A stretch of DNA of 64,000 nt from Bacteriovoracaceae bacterium UBA6153 (GCA_002428265.1 DIUR01000033.1:124001-188000); one strand, 5' to 3'. Shown: positions 41,537 to 51,212, counted from the stretch's first letter. Notes: generated by a model not told the origin, from the sequence alone. Program-made: numbers and translations.

Positions 41537-44500
41537 AGTTAGGTGCTGGCTCAGCGATAGCAAAAGGTCTATGAATTTGTTTGTATGCATGTGCTTTAGT
41601 ATACAGGTCTTTGAAATTCTTTTTCAAATTTTTATCGTATGATTTTTCCATATCATCCAATACGTCATTAGTCGCGTTTGAAATCTTAAGCTTCATGTCT
41701 CTTGAGATCGTAGTGTCGTTTTTCATTGCCTGAGACACAGTATCTTTCATGGCAACCGCAGCAAGGATAGCTGGAAGCTTAGAAGTTACGACGTCACCAC
41801 TCGATGCAGCTTTAAGTTGGTTGTGGAAAAGTGACTTATCTTCTTCAATCATCTTTGCCCATTTTTTATCACGGCTGAAAATTCCTCCAGACTCATCGTA
41901 CGCCATGTTGATGGCAAGAACTTCACTCAAGGCCTTTGTAGAGTAAATCTTTAGTGTCGTATTTGGAGTCGCATAGTTCTCTGGAGAAACTTTTGACTTA
42001 ATCTCAACCAACATTTCTGGAGCTGTTAAAGTTAAGTTCTGAGCAAGGCCCAGGTCATTTTTAAATGATCTCAAGCTTGACTGGATAAATGTAGATGAGG
42101 CCACAACTCCTGCCGCTCTATGCTGATTAGAAAATACTAACTGGCGCTTATCAAGAGTTAACTTAACTGCATCTTTAAGTGATCCAAGACTCTGAGCATT
42201 TTTTAGACCAGTATTATTCTCATCAATGAATACGAAAGTTGATGACTTCGACTTCCCAATAAATCCGTTTAAGCTCTTGATGCTTGATCCATTTGAATCA
42301 TCAACAATCAGAAGAACTTTTTGCGAAAGACCATTTGCCACTGTGGCCGCGTTTAATCCCGAAAGACTTAGATCCAGGATAGAAACATTTTCTGATCCAC
42401 CAAGATCATTTAGAGCGTCAAGGAATCCTCTTAAGTGAGTGTCAGAGTTCGCAACCAGCACCGGAACTTTTCCTTTATCAAAGAACTGAGCTTTTGCCAT
42501 TGTTACGAAGTCATTTGGAAGAACCCCAATAAGAACTCCATTTTGCTCAACTGTCGCTGAGAACGATAGGTCTCTATAAGCATCTTGTTCAGCTTCAACT
42601 AATACTTCAGCATCGTTTAGAGTTGTTGACGTTGCCAGAGTTGAAACAACTGAGAAATCTTTTTTAACAATTGAGTTCTGTGAGTTCACCAGTAACTTAA
42701 TTTTAATCTCTCCTGCGTATTGTCTCTTAGAGTTATTAGTAAGAGTGATTTTTAGTTTATTCTTAGTACCTTTTAAAAGCTGAGAATCAATTCCTAATCC
42801 TGAAAGCGCAAGTGGGTATCCTACTTTTACAATTTTTTGCTCAGCAGACTTTAAGATTCCACCAGCAAGTTTATCGTAGTGACGGCCTTCTACTGCATCG
42901 TTTGTAGCTAAAGGAGAAACAACTCTTAAATTAGAAACCATTGATCCACCGATATTTCCGGCAACTGATCCCTGGATAACTCCTTTAAGTGATGTCTGGC
43001 TTCTCGCCGGGATATTTGGAAGCTTCACAGACTGACCGTTTTCCAGCATAACTGTAACGTTTGTAGCTTCTTTAAATCCAAAATTTCTTAAAACAACATT
43101 GTGGTTTGTTGTCTCACCTGGTTGAAATACACCATCAAGAAGAGCAACACCTTTAATGCCACCATCTAACATCTCACTTGAAACAAACTGTAATACAGCA
43201 TTGTTGTTATAGATGACGTTAACTTCGCCAATTCTTTTTTGACGGTAAATTTCAGTCTGAGCAGCGATGTTTTGGTTAAACACTTCAAGCTCAACTTTAT
43301 CAAAGTTAGCACTTCTTATTTCTTCATATCTTCTGTTGTAAGCTGATAACTCAGAACTAGCGTATGTCGATTTAAATTCAGCTGAAGCTCTGTTTGGACT
43401 TGCATCGAATTGAGCAAATGCCGCTCTAAAAGCTTCCGCTTTAACTAGAGGGTAATCGCGTCCGTATGCTCTTGCATCTCCATCGCGTCTTCCCTGATCA
43501 AAGTGCGCCGGGTACTCACGATTAACAGCAGCGTCGTAGGCAGCTCTGTAGCTTGAATCATAATTTTGATTATAGTCAGTAGCGATTCTTCTTTGAAATT
43601 CATACTGCGTGTATTGACGGTAGTTAAAGTTATATCCATCAGCATACGCTCTTCTCATAATGTCTTTGCTGTGACTGATGTTTGGCCTGTAAGCTGATCC
43701 GTTAAAATCTCCCGGGTAATCAGGAGTTCTTCTCTGGAAACTTCCTGCGAAAGCTCCATTTAAATTAACAGAGTTCAAAGTACCAGATTCATGTTTTTTA
43801 GTTGTTTCACTCTCTCCAATATTATGTCCATCGGCCTGGCCAGTAGAAACTGCTCGCTCCATACCTGCAGACTTACCTTGAGCAATACCTACAGCAGCAG
43901 CGTTACTTGCGTCTCCGCGCTTAACTCCAGCAGCAGAGCCTTCTCTGTGAGCAGCACTCTGATTTCCGCTGATTGTTCCTTCTCTTAAACCATCTCTTTG
44001 TCCGTCGATGCGAGCTCTAGATGCCCCATCACGTTCACCTTGGTCTGCTCCTCTTTTGTACCATCTATCCTGTCCGTCAACAGTTCCCTGTGTGAATCCA
44101 TCGTTTTTACCATCGGCACTTCCGCGCTCATAACCTAATCTAGCTGACAATGCAGCTCCGTCAGAGCCACCATCGTTTTGTCCAATACGAGCACCTTCGT
44201 AATTGATTTTTTTAATCGCTTCAATTATTTCTTGTCTATAATCTTCTGCCTGACGAACCGCGATCTGCAATCTTTGGCGAGACTCATCTGATTTTCTTGT
44301 TGCTAACACAAGATCATTTCGAAACTGATCAATACGAACGTTGATGGGAGCACTTTCTAATTTAAGCGCGCCAGCTTGCCTGCTTCTATCACTTATAAGA
44401 GCATCAACTTCTGCAATTTGATTTGTTGTGACTTTAATAGCTTCAGCATTAACTTCAGGAGATTTTTGTAATTCTGATAACGTTGACTGGAATGCCTGAC

Positions 44501-44786
44501 GTCTATTTTTTGCACTTTCAATTTCTCTATTTAAAGACTCCATACGTTCTTTAAGTTGTGCTTGTTGATTTTCTAGTCCTCGCAATTGATCAGCGATCTG
44601 ACTTCTCACTTGATCAGCACGAGCAACATCAACCTTCGCGTCCTCAGCTCTTCTTAATACGCTATTGAGATCCGGATCATCATTTAACCTAAAAGACTGA
44701 CTACCGATGTAGCCTGAAATCTCGGATGCCTGTACGAAGCCAGTCGCTACGGCAAGAATGAGAAACATGTGGGTTAACAATCGCAT
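41526..44786 (-). CDS. Exported GxxxG-repeat and coiled-coil protein with CARDB-like domains
   Basis: Start ATG 44786 (MRLLTHMFLILAVATGFVQA, signal peptide) with GGGAGA upstream; a start 9 codons earlier would precede the signal peptide. Residues ~40-190 are coiled coil. Next comes a stretch with Gly every fourth residue (GSADGKNDGFTQGTVDG, GADQGERDGASR, GQRDGLREGTISG), then Tyr/Ala/Arg-rich helical text. From ~540 there are Ig-like beta domains (VVLRNFGFKEATNVTVML, LKITLTNNSKRQYAGE), reminiscent of CARDB/COG1361. The C-terminus is helical. Function unknown; surface or periplasmic scaffold is plausible. The subtilase-like gene overlaps its stop by 11 bases. Confidence 0.75.
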   Translation of the reverse strand: MRLLTHMFLILAVATGFVQASEISGYIGSQSFRLNDDPDLNSVLRRAEDAKVDVARADQVRSQIADQLRGLENQQAQLKERMESLNREIESAKNRRQAFQSTLSELQKSPEVNAEAIKVTTNQIAEVDALISDRSRQAGALKLESAPINVRIDQFRNDLVLATRKSDESRQRLQIAVRQAEDYRQEIIEAIKKINYEGARIGQNDGGSDGAALSARLGYERGSADGKNDGFTQGTVDGQDRWYKRGADQGERDGASRARIDGQRDGLREGTISGNQSAAHREGSAAGVKRGDASNAAAVGIAQGKSAGMERAVSTGQADGHNIGESETTKKHESGTLNSVNLNGAFAGSFQRRTPDYPGDFNGSAYRPNISHSKDIMRRAYADGYNFNYRQYTQYEFQRRIATDYNQNYDSSYRAAYDAAVNREYPAHFDQGRRDGDARAYGRDYPLVKAEAFRAAFAQFDASPNRASAEFKSTYASSELSAYNRRYEEIRSANFDKVELEVFNQNIAAQTEIYRQKRIGEVNVIYNNNAVLQFVSSEMLDGGIKGVALLDGVFQPGETTNHNVVLRNFGFKEATNVTVMLENGQSVKLPNIPARSQTSLKGVIQGSVAGNIGGSMVSNLRVVSPLATNDAVEGRHYDKLAGGILKSAEQKIVKVGYPLALSGLGIDSQLLKGTKNKLKITLTNNSKRQYAGEIKIKLLVNSQNSIVKKDFSVVSTLATSTTLNDAEVLVEAEQDAYRDLSFSATVEQNGVLIGVLPNDFVTMAKAQFFDKGKVPVLVANSDTHLRGFLDALNDLGGSENVSILDLSLSGLNAATVANGLSQKVLLIVDDSNGSSIKSLNGFIGKSKSSTFVFIDENNTGLKNAQSLGSLKDAVKLTLDKRQLVFSNQHRAAGVVASSTFIQSSLRSFKNDLGLAQNLTLTAPEMLVEIKSKVSPENYATPNTTLKIYSTKALSEVLAINMAYDESGGIFSRDKKWAKMIEEDKSLFHNQLKAASSGDVVTSKLPAILAAVAMKDTVSQAMKNDTTISRDMKLKISNATNDVLDDMEKSYDKNLKKNFKDLYTKAHAYKQIHRPFAIAEPAPNYGN

Positions 44787-44924
44787 ATAAAAATTCTCCC
44801 TATCCGGCACCAAAAATAAAAAAAACGATTTTTTAGGGCCATTTAGACACCGTTAAGTGCTAAATAGTCTCCAAAAATCGTCCGTTATTTTGGTGGAGTA
44901 AATGTCAGTTGGTGCTAAAGCAAA

Positions 44925-45329
44925 TTAAAGGCCAGATAAACACTCATCATCTACTGCTGTAGAGTTCGTCTGAATATCTTCACGGCAAATCACATTTACA
45001 GTCGATGATGTAAGTCCATCTGCTGATTTAATTTCTGCCGTTTGTTCAAAGATGGTGCTGGCCACATCCGAGTTGCATGAGTTCTCATACTTCTCGCTTA
45101 AGATTTTTTGTGATCCTAACCAAGATACTGTTGCGACTCCTGAGCTTAATCCAAGATCGTAGTTTTCAATTGAGGCTTCACTATTATCTGATAAATAAGT
45201 GATTTGTCCCAGGCCGTTGTCACTTGAAAAAGTGATGCCTGTATCGCTCGTACAGTTAAGTTTCCACGAGCCCCCAGCAAAAGCTGAAGTCGTCATAGTA
45301 ATAGCTACAAGAACAATGAAAGCACGCAT
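44925..45329 (-). CDS. Small secreted protein
   Basis: 134 residues from ATG 45329 (MRAFIVLVAITMTTSAFAGG), which has AGGTGA six bases upstream; an ATG three codons earlier is less likely. Signal peptide then a beta-rich mature domain (SWKLNCTSDTGITFSSDNG, GVATVSWLGSQK) with four or more Cys and a C-terminal ECLSGL. Resembles small periplasmic beta proteins of unknown function. The ribosome site lies inside a long hairpin (45336-45386), so translation may be controlled by RNA structure. Confidence 0.7.
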   Translation of the reverse strand: MRAFIVLVAITMTTSAFAGGSWKLNCTSDTGITFSSDNGLGQITYLSDNSEASIENYDLGLSSGVATVSWLGSQKILSEKYENSCNSDVASTIFEQTAEIKSADGLTSSTVNVICREDIQTNSTAVDDECLSGL

Positions 45330-45335
45330 GTGAAT

Positions 45336-45386
45336 CACCTGGTTTTATAAGTTTAGAAAAGTATAACTAAACAAGGAAACCAGGTG
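45336..45386 (-). promoter_or_regulatory. Nested hairpin covering ribosome site
   Basis: An outer 10-bp stem (45336-45345 with 45377-45386) and an inner 6-bp stem (GTTTAG 45351-45356 with CTAAAC 45367-45372) lie between the ior gene and the small secreted gene. The 3' arm on the minus strand carries AGGTG, the likely Shine-Dalgarno of the gene starting at 45329. It could be a terminator for ior, a translational switch, or both. Confidence 0.45.
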
Positions 45387-45402
45387 TGGGTTTGTGAAAT
45401 AA

Positions 45403-48400
45403 TTACAATGATGAGGTTAAAACTTTGTACATCTCATAGCGGACTTCACGATAGCCTTTGATGTTTTCCAGCGACTTAAGTTCTTTAAATGTCATAGCAG
45501 GACCCATAAGCTTTGCCCTGATATCAAGGGCAATCGCGCGCTCGGTTTTGTGCCAAGAAGGCAGCATTGAGCGAAGGAATCTGGCATGTCTCATAAGTCT
45601 TAGCATCCACTTTGTCGGTGAGAAGTCGAACTCGACTTTCTTTTCGCCAAGATCAAAGCTAGGTCTGTTGATGAATTTTTTCTTGTAGCTTGTCCCAAGG
45701 CCTTTGTAGTTCATATCATCACTAAGCTTTCTCATGGGACTGATCATTATATGGGCAACATAAACTTCATCTTTAATGAAATACGTTTTTGCCAGAGTTT
45801 TTATACTCATTGAAAATAATTCTGCATGGTCATTATAAGTGACTGCTAGGTTCTTAACCTGAGCAATAAAATCATCAAGTCTTTGCCCTCTATCGAAAAT
45901 CAGAAGATCATGAACATAACGGGCAAGGTAGGCATCTGACTGCTTAAGAGTCTCAGGTATTGCATTTTTTAATGCTACAAGCTTAGTCTCGAAAAGCTTA
46001 CCGAGTTCACTCCCTTTAAAAAGCGAGCTCTCCACTACTGATTTTTTTAAAATCTCTAATTCTGAAACAACAATTGAATCCACTTTCAGGTTATCGCCTA
46101 AAGCAAGTCTTCTTCCTAGCGTGAAGGCCCTAAGGTTATTTTCCATTTCAGATTTTTTCATCGTTCTGGAAAAGGCATCTTCCAGATCTTTTAAGTCAAA
46201 AGGAATAAGCCCCAACTGAAAAGCTGATCCTAAAATCATCGCTGATGCGTAAACACTTTTCCCAAGATGATTTTCTGAAACTTCTTTCATCGGCAGAAGC
46301 TGAACTCTATCTCCTAGAAGATTTTTTAATTTTCGAGCAAGAGCAATTTCATTAATAGGATTTTTCTCCAGACCTCTGTCTAAAAGAAGAGTTAGCGGAA
46401 TTTGAAATTTTGTATCTAAAACGGCCATGCCTTTGTCACTTAAGAAGGCCAGGTGATGAGAGCCATCTAGTAGATCAGGTGAAAGAAGAACATCAGCTCC
46501 TCCCAGAGGAGTGACTTGAGCGTGTGATTTCCCTTTTTTATAAAGAGCTAAATGAGATGTCACATTTCCGTTTCTTTGAGCAAGTCCTTTTTGATCAACG
46601 AATTTAAAATCGATGTCTGATCTGTTACCCATGACTTTAGCAGCTTCAGCGAGAACTCTTGAAATTGTTGTCACTCCAGAGCCACCCACACCAGTAATAA
46701 CTATTCTGTAGTCTTCACCTTGAGAGATAGACTCAAGTGACTTCTTTTTAGCGGGCATTGGAAGATTGATATCTTTTAAAACAAGATTTTTTTGAGACTT
46801 ATATTTTGTCGGGTGATAATCACTAACTTCTACAAGTTCAAAACTCGGGCAAACTTTAATTTTCGTGCAGTAACTATCACTCACACAAATTTGCGGATCA
46901 ATACTGACCTTAGATCCATAAGCATCAAAAGTCTGAGTCAGTCCCGGGCATCCTGTCATTTCAACACAGGCCCTGCAATCTTCACAGGCATCTGTATTGA
47001 TCTGATAAAAACTTTGAACCGGAATTGTTTCATTCTTATTAAAGATTTTTCTCTCTGCTGCTTTTTTTCTGCCATGAAAAGTAAGCGCACATTCTTTATT
47101 GGAGATAATAACTTTTGTTCCTTTTTTAAGAACAGTCTCTCTCAACAAATTTTGATAAAAATAGCGATCACTTGGATTAACTTCTATAGCTTCTTTTACT
47201 CCAAGCGCCTGGACAAGTTTCAACATATCCTGAGCAGGACGCTTGAACCCATCAACGGACTCACCTGTTCTTGGACTCATTTGATGCCCAGTCATCGCCG
47301 TGTTGTCGTTATCAAGCAGAATATAAGTTATGTCATGGCCCATCTGAACAGAGTTAGAAATATCAGTGATTCCCGAGTGAAAAAAAGTTGAATCTCCCAT
47401 CAGCACAACAGAAGGGTTAGTCGTAAATAAATCGACACCAGCACCTAATGCTCCCCCTTGTCCCATGGCCGAAAGATTGTGCATTTCTTTGAATGGCTCA
47501 AGAAAAGAAAGCGAATAACAACCAACATCTCCGTGAGAAATAAGATTGATTTTTTGCTTCTTTAAATGCCCGCGAAGATCTTTTAAAAGTGACAGCGTTT
47601 CTCTGTGAGGACATCCCGGACAAAAGGTCGGAAGTCTTCTCGGCATCACTTCACTTAAAGTCACTCCAGGTTTTGCTGGATGACAGGCCTCTAAATGAAG
47701 TTGCTTAAATAGTGTTGAGACCTTATCTAAAACTAAATCGTAGTTGAGGCCACCGTGAATAGGAAATCCTTCTGTGCCATTAAAGCGCTTTCCATAGATT
47801 TTGCATTTTAGATTATTTCTATTGATGACTTCAGTTAATTCAGTTTCTAAAAATCCACGTTTTTCTTCTACGACAATCAGGGTTTCAAGATTTTTTAAAT
47901 AAGGAACCAGTAGATCATCAATAAGCGGATATGGCGCTGCAATTTTATAAAGAGAAAATCGATTTAAAGCATCGTTGTCATCTAAGACCTGTTTTAGAAT
48001 TTCAAAAACAGCTCCGCTGGTAATAAAACCGACACGAGAGTCAGTATTTCCGAAAGTCTGATCGAGAGACTTTTGTTTTAAGGCTTCGAGCACTTTAGGA
48101 AATCTTTCATTAATCATGGCCACATCAGCTTTAAGTGAATTTGGTGGAACCATAACGTTTTTAGAAAGATCAAAATCAGCAGGGTTGAGTTCAATCAACT
48201 GACTATTAATTTTTACTTCAGGGCCAACTTCAACTCGCCCACCACCTTCGGCCATAAAAGTTGTCAAAAGAACACCTTGATACACAGAAGTGGTAAGACT
48301 TAAATCAAGAGCAACTCCCATCCAGTCTAATAATTCTTGCGGTGTGGATGGATCTAAAAAAGGAATGTGTAAATGTTTAAATAAGTATCTCGAGTCTGCA

Positions 48401-48762
48401 GGGCTTGATGTAGAAATTGACCAAGGATCATCTCCAACGACAACAACAACACCACCGCGGCCTGGGTTGGAAAAATTACCAACAGAAAGTGCATCCGCCG
48501 CTACGTGAAGCCCCATTGATTTCATGGCCACTAAAACGTTTTTGTGTGCTTGTTTTGCACCAGAGGCCATCGCTGCTGCATTGGCTTCACTGTTAGCGAT
48601 AACTACACGAATTCCTTTTTCTTGAAATTCATTTTTTCTTTCATAAAGAATGTTGAAATAGTCAGCTAGTGGCGACCCTGGATATCCGGTGTATAAATGA
48701 AATCCTGCTTCAAGAGCGCCTTGAATAATAATTTCATTTCCATTGAGAATTTCTGTGCTCAT
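45403..48762 (-). CDS. Indolepyruvate ferredoxin oxidoreductase, fused alpha-beta
   Basis: A single 1119-residue chain with the order of IorA then IorB. N-terminal pyrimidine domain (YTGYPGSPLADYFNILYERK), a TPP-binding domain near 410-480 (GDVGCYSLSFLEPFKEMHN, MGQGGALGAG, DNDNTAMTGHQ), a ferredoxin-type segment near 595-640 (CEDCRACVEMTGCPG and CVSDSYCTKIKVC), and a C-terminal gamma-type domain from ~690 (ITGVGGSGVTTISRVLAEAA, DQKGLAQRNGNVTSHLAL). It oxidises aryl or branched 2-oxo acids to acyl-CoA using ferredoxin. That feeds the leucine and aromatic degradation genes in this window. The fused form is known in Proteobacteria; exact substrate is not fixed by sequence. Confidence 0.9.
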   Translation of the reverse strand: MSTEILNGNEIIIQGALEAGFHLYTGYPGSPLADYFNILYERKNEFQEKGIRVVIANSEANAAAMASGAKQAHKNVLVAMKSMGLHVAADALSVGNFSNPGRGGVVVVVGDDPWSISTSSPADSRYLFKHLHIPFLDPSTPQELLDWMGVALDLSLTTSVYQGVLLTTFMAEGGGRVEVGPEVKINSQLIELNPADFDLSKNVMVPPNSLKADVAMINERFPKVLEALKQKSLDQTFGNTDSRVGFITSGAVFEILKQVLDDNDALNRFSLYKIAAPYPLIDDLLVPYLKNLETLIVVEEKRGFLETELTEVINRNNLKCKIYGKRFNGTEGFPIHGGLNYDLVLDKVSTLFKQLHLEACHPAKPGVTLSEVMPRRLPTFCPGCPHRETLSLLKDLRGHLKKQKINLISHGDVGCYSLSFLEPFKEMHNLSAMGQGGALGAGVDLFTTNPSVVLMGDSTFFHSGITDISNSVQMGHDITYILLDNDNTAMTGHQMSPRTGESVDGFKRPAQDMLKLVQALGVKEAIEVNPSDRYFYQNLLRETVLKKGTKVIISNKECALTFHGRKKAAERKIFNKNETIPVQSFYQINTDACEDCRACVEMTGCPGLTQTFDAYGSKVSIDPQICVSDSYCTKIKVCPSFELVEVSDYHPTKYKSQKNLVLKDINLPMPAKKKSLESISQGEDYRIVITGVGGSGVTTISRVLAEAAKVMGNRSDIDFKFVDQKGLAQRNGNVTSHLALYKKGKSHAQVTPLGGADVLLSPDLLDGSHHLAFLSDKGMAVLDTKFQIPLTLLLDRGLEKNPINEIALARKLKNLLGDRVQLLPMKEVSENHLGKSVYASAMILGSAFQLGLIPFDLKDLEDAFSRTMKKSEMENNLRAFTLGRRLALGDNLKVDSIVVSELEILKKSVVESSLFKGSELGKLFETKLVALKNAIPETLKQSDAYLARYVHDLLIFDRGQRLDDFIAQVKNLAVTYNDHAELFSMSIKTLAKTYFIKDEVYVAHIMISPMRKLSDDMNYKGLGTSYKKKFINRPSFDLGEKKVEFDFSPTKWMLRLMRHARFLRSMLPSWHKTERAIALDIRAKLMGPAMTFKELKSLENIKGYREVRYEMYKVLTSSL

Positions 48763-48804
48763 ATATTTTTTCTTCTAAATGTAGTTGTTTAAGAAGAAAA
48801 ATAT
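48763..48804 (-). promoter_or_regulatory. AT-rich inverted repeat before ior start
   Basis: ATATTTTTTCTTCT (48763-48776) pairs with AGAAGAAAAATAT (48792-48804) with one bulged T. On the minus strand the AGAAG element, the only ribosome-site-like text before ATG 48762, lies in this stem. Weak evidence for structure-based control. Confidence 0.3.
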
Positions 48805-48843
48805 CTCACAGTTTTATGGATGTGCAAAGCTGTGCGACTTGTG

Positions 48844-49200
48844 TCAAATAAGCACAAGAATCAGAGCGATAAGCGCTGGTAAGGCCTGTACATAAAGGAT
48901 TTTTTTACTTGCAGTAAGTGCTCCATAAATTCCTGCTACTAAAACGCAGCTGAGAAAAAATACTTTTAGTTGAAAATTGATTGGATCAGCGGCCAATATT
49001 GACCAGAATAATCCCGCTGCTAAAAAGCCATTATAAAGCCCTTGATTCTTGGCAAGTGAGGCACTTCTTTGTGCAAACTCAGCGTCAATTCTAAAGGTTT
49101 TCAGTCCTATTGGTTTCGTCCATAGCACCATTTCCAGATACATAATCCACACGTGAATAATGGCAATGAAAAAGAGTGCGGCATTTTGAATTATATGCAT
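48844..49200 (-). CDS. DUF1304 four-helix membrane protein
   Basis: 118 residues, four transmembrane helices, matching the DUF1304 family: N-terminal FIAIIHVWIMYLEMVLW, then the conserved loop FRIDAEFAQRSASLAKNQGLYNGFLAAGL, with the QGLYNGFLAAGL element typical of the family. No biochemical function is established for DUF1304. Length is normal. It lies upstream of ior on the same strand with an AT-rich hairpin between, and is divergent from the EthD gene. Confidence 0.85.
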   Translation of the reverse strand: MHIIQNAALFFIAIIHVWIMYLEMVLWTKPIGLKTFRIDAEFAQRSASLAKNQGLYNGFLAAGLFWSILAADPINFQLKVFFLSCVLVAGIYGALTASKKILYVQALPALIALILVLI

Positions 49201-49298
49201 AAAATTCCTGCTATTTGTTGCGGTGATCCGTTTGCTAAAGATAAAAAACTAATGTTACTATTCTACAGTTTTTAACTATTCATACACAAGGAAAACTC

Positions 49299-49607
49299 AT
49301 GTTTAAAATGATTGCCATTTATAAAATGCCTGCTGACGTTAACGCTTTTTCTGACTGGTGGGCAGGACACGCAGAAATTGCTAAAAAAGTTCCACTAGTA
49401 AAAGAATTTCGTTTTACGAAAATCACAGGTGGACCTCGTGGCGCTAGTGATCTGCATTTTATGGCAGAGCTTTGTTTTGCTTCAAAAGAAGATTTTAAAA
49501 CAGCGATGGGCTCTCCAGAAAACATGGCCGCTGGTAAAGACGCTTTTTCAAACTACAAAGACATCGTCTCTGTTCACTTCGCAGAAGAAGAAATACTTAA
49601 GGCATAA
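49299..49607 (+). CDS. EthD-family protein
   Basis: 102 residues with the dimeric alpha-beta barrel pattern of EthD: KMIAIYKMPADVNAFSDWWAGHAEIAKKVP, with the conserved His in AGHAE, and a C-terminal strand DIVSVHFAEEE. EthD proteins accompany various aromatic and terpenoid catabolic enzymes and may aid oxidations or ring cleavage. ATG has AAGGAAA upstream. It begins a phenylacetate-like gene group and is followed after 5 bases by a crotonase gene. Confidence 0.8.
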   Translation: MFKMIAIYKMPADVNAFSDWWAGHAEIAKKVPLVKEFRFTKITGGPRGASDLHFMAELCFASKEDFKTAMGSPENMAAGKDAFSNYKDIVSVHFAEEEILKA

Positions 49608-49612
49608 TAAAA

Positions 49613-50392
49613 ATGGAAAATATTCTTTTAGAATACCCGTACAGAGAAGACTCACACATTGCTTTGGTTAAATTAAACCGACCAAAAGTATTAAACGCTC
49701 TTTCAACAGACCTGATGCAGGAGCTTGTTGATTGCATGCTGGAGCTGGATAAAAATCCAGAGGTGCGAGTGATTATTCTGACTGGAAGCGATAGAGCATT
49801 CGCTGCTGGTGCAGATATCGGTCAGATGATGACTGCCACACCAGTAGATCAAATCAATGACCAACGCTTTCGCACTTGGGAGATGTTAAAACTCATTACA
49901 AAACCTATCCTTGCTGCCGTTAATGGTTTTGCATTAGGTGGTGGTTGTGAGCTTGCGATGTCATGCGATTTAATTATTGCTGGCGACGAAGCAAAATTTT
50001 CTCAACCAGAAATTAAAATTGGAACCATTCCTGGAGCTGGTGGGACTCAAAGACTTACTCGTGCTATTGGAAAATCAAAAGCGATGATGATGGTTTTAAC
50101 GGGTGACATGATTGATGCTCAGACGGCTTATGATTGGGGTCTCGTAGCTAAAGTTGTTCCAGCTCAAGCACTTCTGCAAGAGACGTTTGAATTAGCTAAG
50201 ACTATTTCAAATCGCGCTCCTGTGGCCGTTCGTCTTGCAAAAGAAGCTGTTAACAAATCATTTGAGATGACTTTAAAAGACGGAATGGATTTTGAGCGTA
50301 GAAACTTTTATCTGACTTTTGCTTCGCTTGATCAAAAGGAAGGAATGAAAGCTTTCATGGAAAAAAGAAATCCGGAATACAAAGGAAACTAG
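49613..50392 (+). CDS. paaF: Enoyl-CoA hydratase (PaaF-like)
   Basis: Crotonase of 259 residues with the classic hydratase features: DRAFAAGADIGQMM near 63-76, NGFALGGGCELAMSCDLIIA with Glu in GGGCELAM, and IKIGTIPGAGGTQRLTRAIGK with the second catalytic Glu equivalent region GAGGTQRL. Hydrates 2,3-enoyl-CoA esters. Closest to short-chain enoyl-CoA hydratases and PaaF. Position next to a PaaG-like gene and followed by PaaA-, PaaH- and PaaJ-type genes supports a role in phenylacetate-like beta-oxidation. Directly abuts the next gene (TAG then ATG). Confidence 0.85.
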   Translation: MENILLEYPYREDSHIALVKLNRPKVLNALSTDLMQELVDCMLELDKNPEVRVIILTGSDRAFAAGADIGQMMTATPVDQINDQRFRTWEMLKLITKPILAAVNGFALGGGCELAMSCDLIIAGDEAKFSQPEIKIGTIPGAGGTQRLTRAIGKSKAMMMVLTGDMIDAQTAYDWGLVAKVVPAQALLQETFELAKTISNRAPVAVRLAKEAVNKSFEMTLKDGMDFERRNFYLTFASLDQKEGMKAFMEKRNPEYKGN

Positions 50393-51181
50393 ATGTCTCA
50401 ATTTAAATTTATAAAATACACAGAAGAAAATAGAACGGCGACGATCACCATGAATCGTCCAGAGCTTTACAATGCTCTTAATGCCGAAGCAAAAGTTGAG
50501 ATCGTCCAGGCCATCCGCGAGGCCAATAAAAATAATCAGGTTCACTCTATTATTCTTACGGGTGAAGGCAAAGCCTTCTGCACGGGTCAGGATTTAAATG
50601 ACCGCAGTGTTCAGGTCGATAACGCTACGATTGATTTAGGTCACACTCTTCAAACAGAATGGAACCCACTTGTCACGGCCATCAGAGACTCTAAGAAAAT
50701 TGTTCTCGCTGTCGTCAATGGTGTTTGTGCGGGTGCCGGCATCTCTGTTGCTATCGCTTGTGATCTTATAGTGAGCAAACCTGCTGTAAAATTTGTTGGA
50801 GCTTTCAGCAAGCTAGGCCTTGCTCCTGATGCTGGATCAACTTACATTTTCTCACGTGCGCTTGGATACCAGAAGACCATGGAATTTTTTCTTATGGGTG
50901 AAGCTCTTACAAGTGAAGAACTTCATACCGCAGGACTGATCAATGCTATTAGCGAAGACCCAATGGCCAAAGCTCAAGAGTATGCCATGACGATTAATGG
51001 ACTCTCACCTCTTTCAACTGAAATGATTAAGAAAAATATTAAAGCAGCACTTGATTCAAACTATAACGAGTCTCTTGAGAGAGAAACGTACGCTCAAAGA
51101 TTTTTGGGCAATAGCGCTGACTACAAAGAAGGCTTGACTGCTTTCTTACAAAAAAGAAAACCAAACTTTACAGGTAACTAA
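50393..51181 (+). CDS. paaG: PaaG-type enoyl-CoA isomerase/hydratase
   Basis: 262 residues, crotonase fold: GEGKAFCTGQDLNDR is the PaaG/PaaB-type variant (CxGQDLxDR), then VNGVCAGAGISVAIACDLIV and FSKLGLAPDAGSTYIFSRALG, where Asp in LAPDAGST replaces Glu, as in the ring 1,2-epoxyphenylacetyl-CoA isomerase PaaG. It could also be a double-bond isomerase or hydratase in general beta-oxidation. Immediately follows paaF with no gap. An intrinsic terminator lies just downstream. Confidence 0.85.
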   Translation: MSQFKFIKYTEENRTATITMNRPELYNALNAEAKVEIVQAIREANKNNQVHSIILTGEGKAFCTGQDLNDRSVQVDNATIDLGHTLQTEWNPLVTAIRDSKKIVLAVVNGVCAGAGISVAIACDLIVSKPAVKFVGAFSKLGLAPDAGSTYIFSRALGYQKTMEFFLMGEALTSEELHTAGLINAISEDPMAKAQEYAMTINGLSPLSTEMIKKNIKAALDSNYNESLERETYAQRFLGNSADYKEGLTAFLQKRKPNFTGN

Positions 51182-51187
51182 GTGGAT

Positions 51188-51212
51188 AAAATGCGGCCAC
51201 AGCTGCATTTTT
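51188..51212 (+). terminator. Intrinsic terminator after paaG
   Basis: AAAATGCGGC (51188-51197) pairs with GCTGCATTTT (51202-51211), with one G-U pair, around CACA, and the stem runs into a T-rich end. It ends the EthD-paaF-paaG unit, so the PaaA-type gene may have its own promoter. Confidence 0.65.

Noticed and set aside
46792..47391. 199-codon open frame antisense to the ior gene
   Set aside because: No domain, low-complexity hydrophobic text, no ribosome site, and it lies fully inside a strongly supported enzyme gene.
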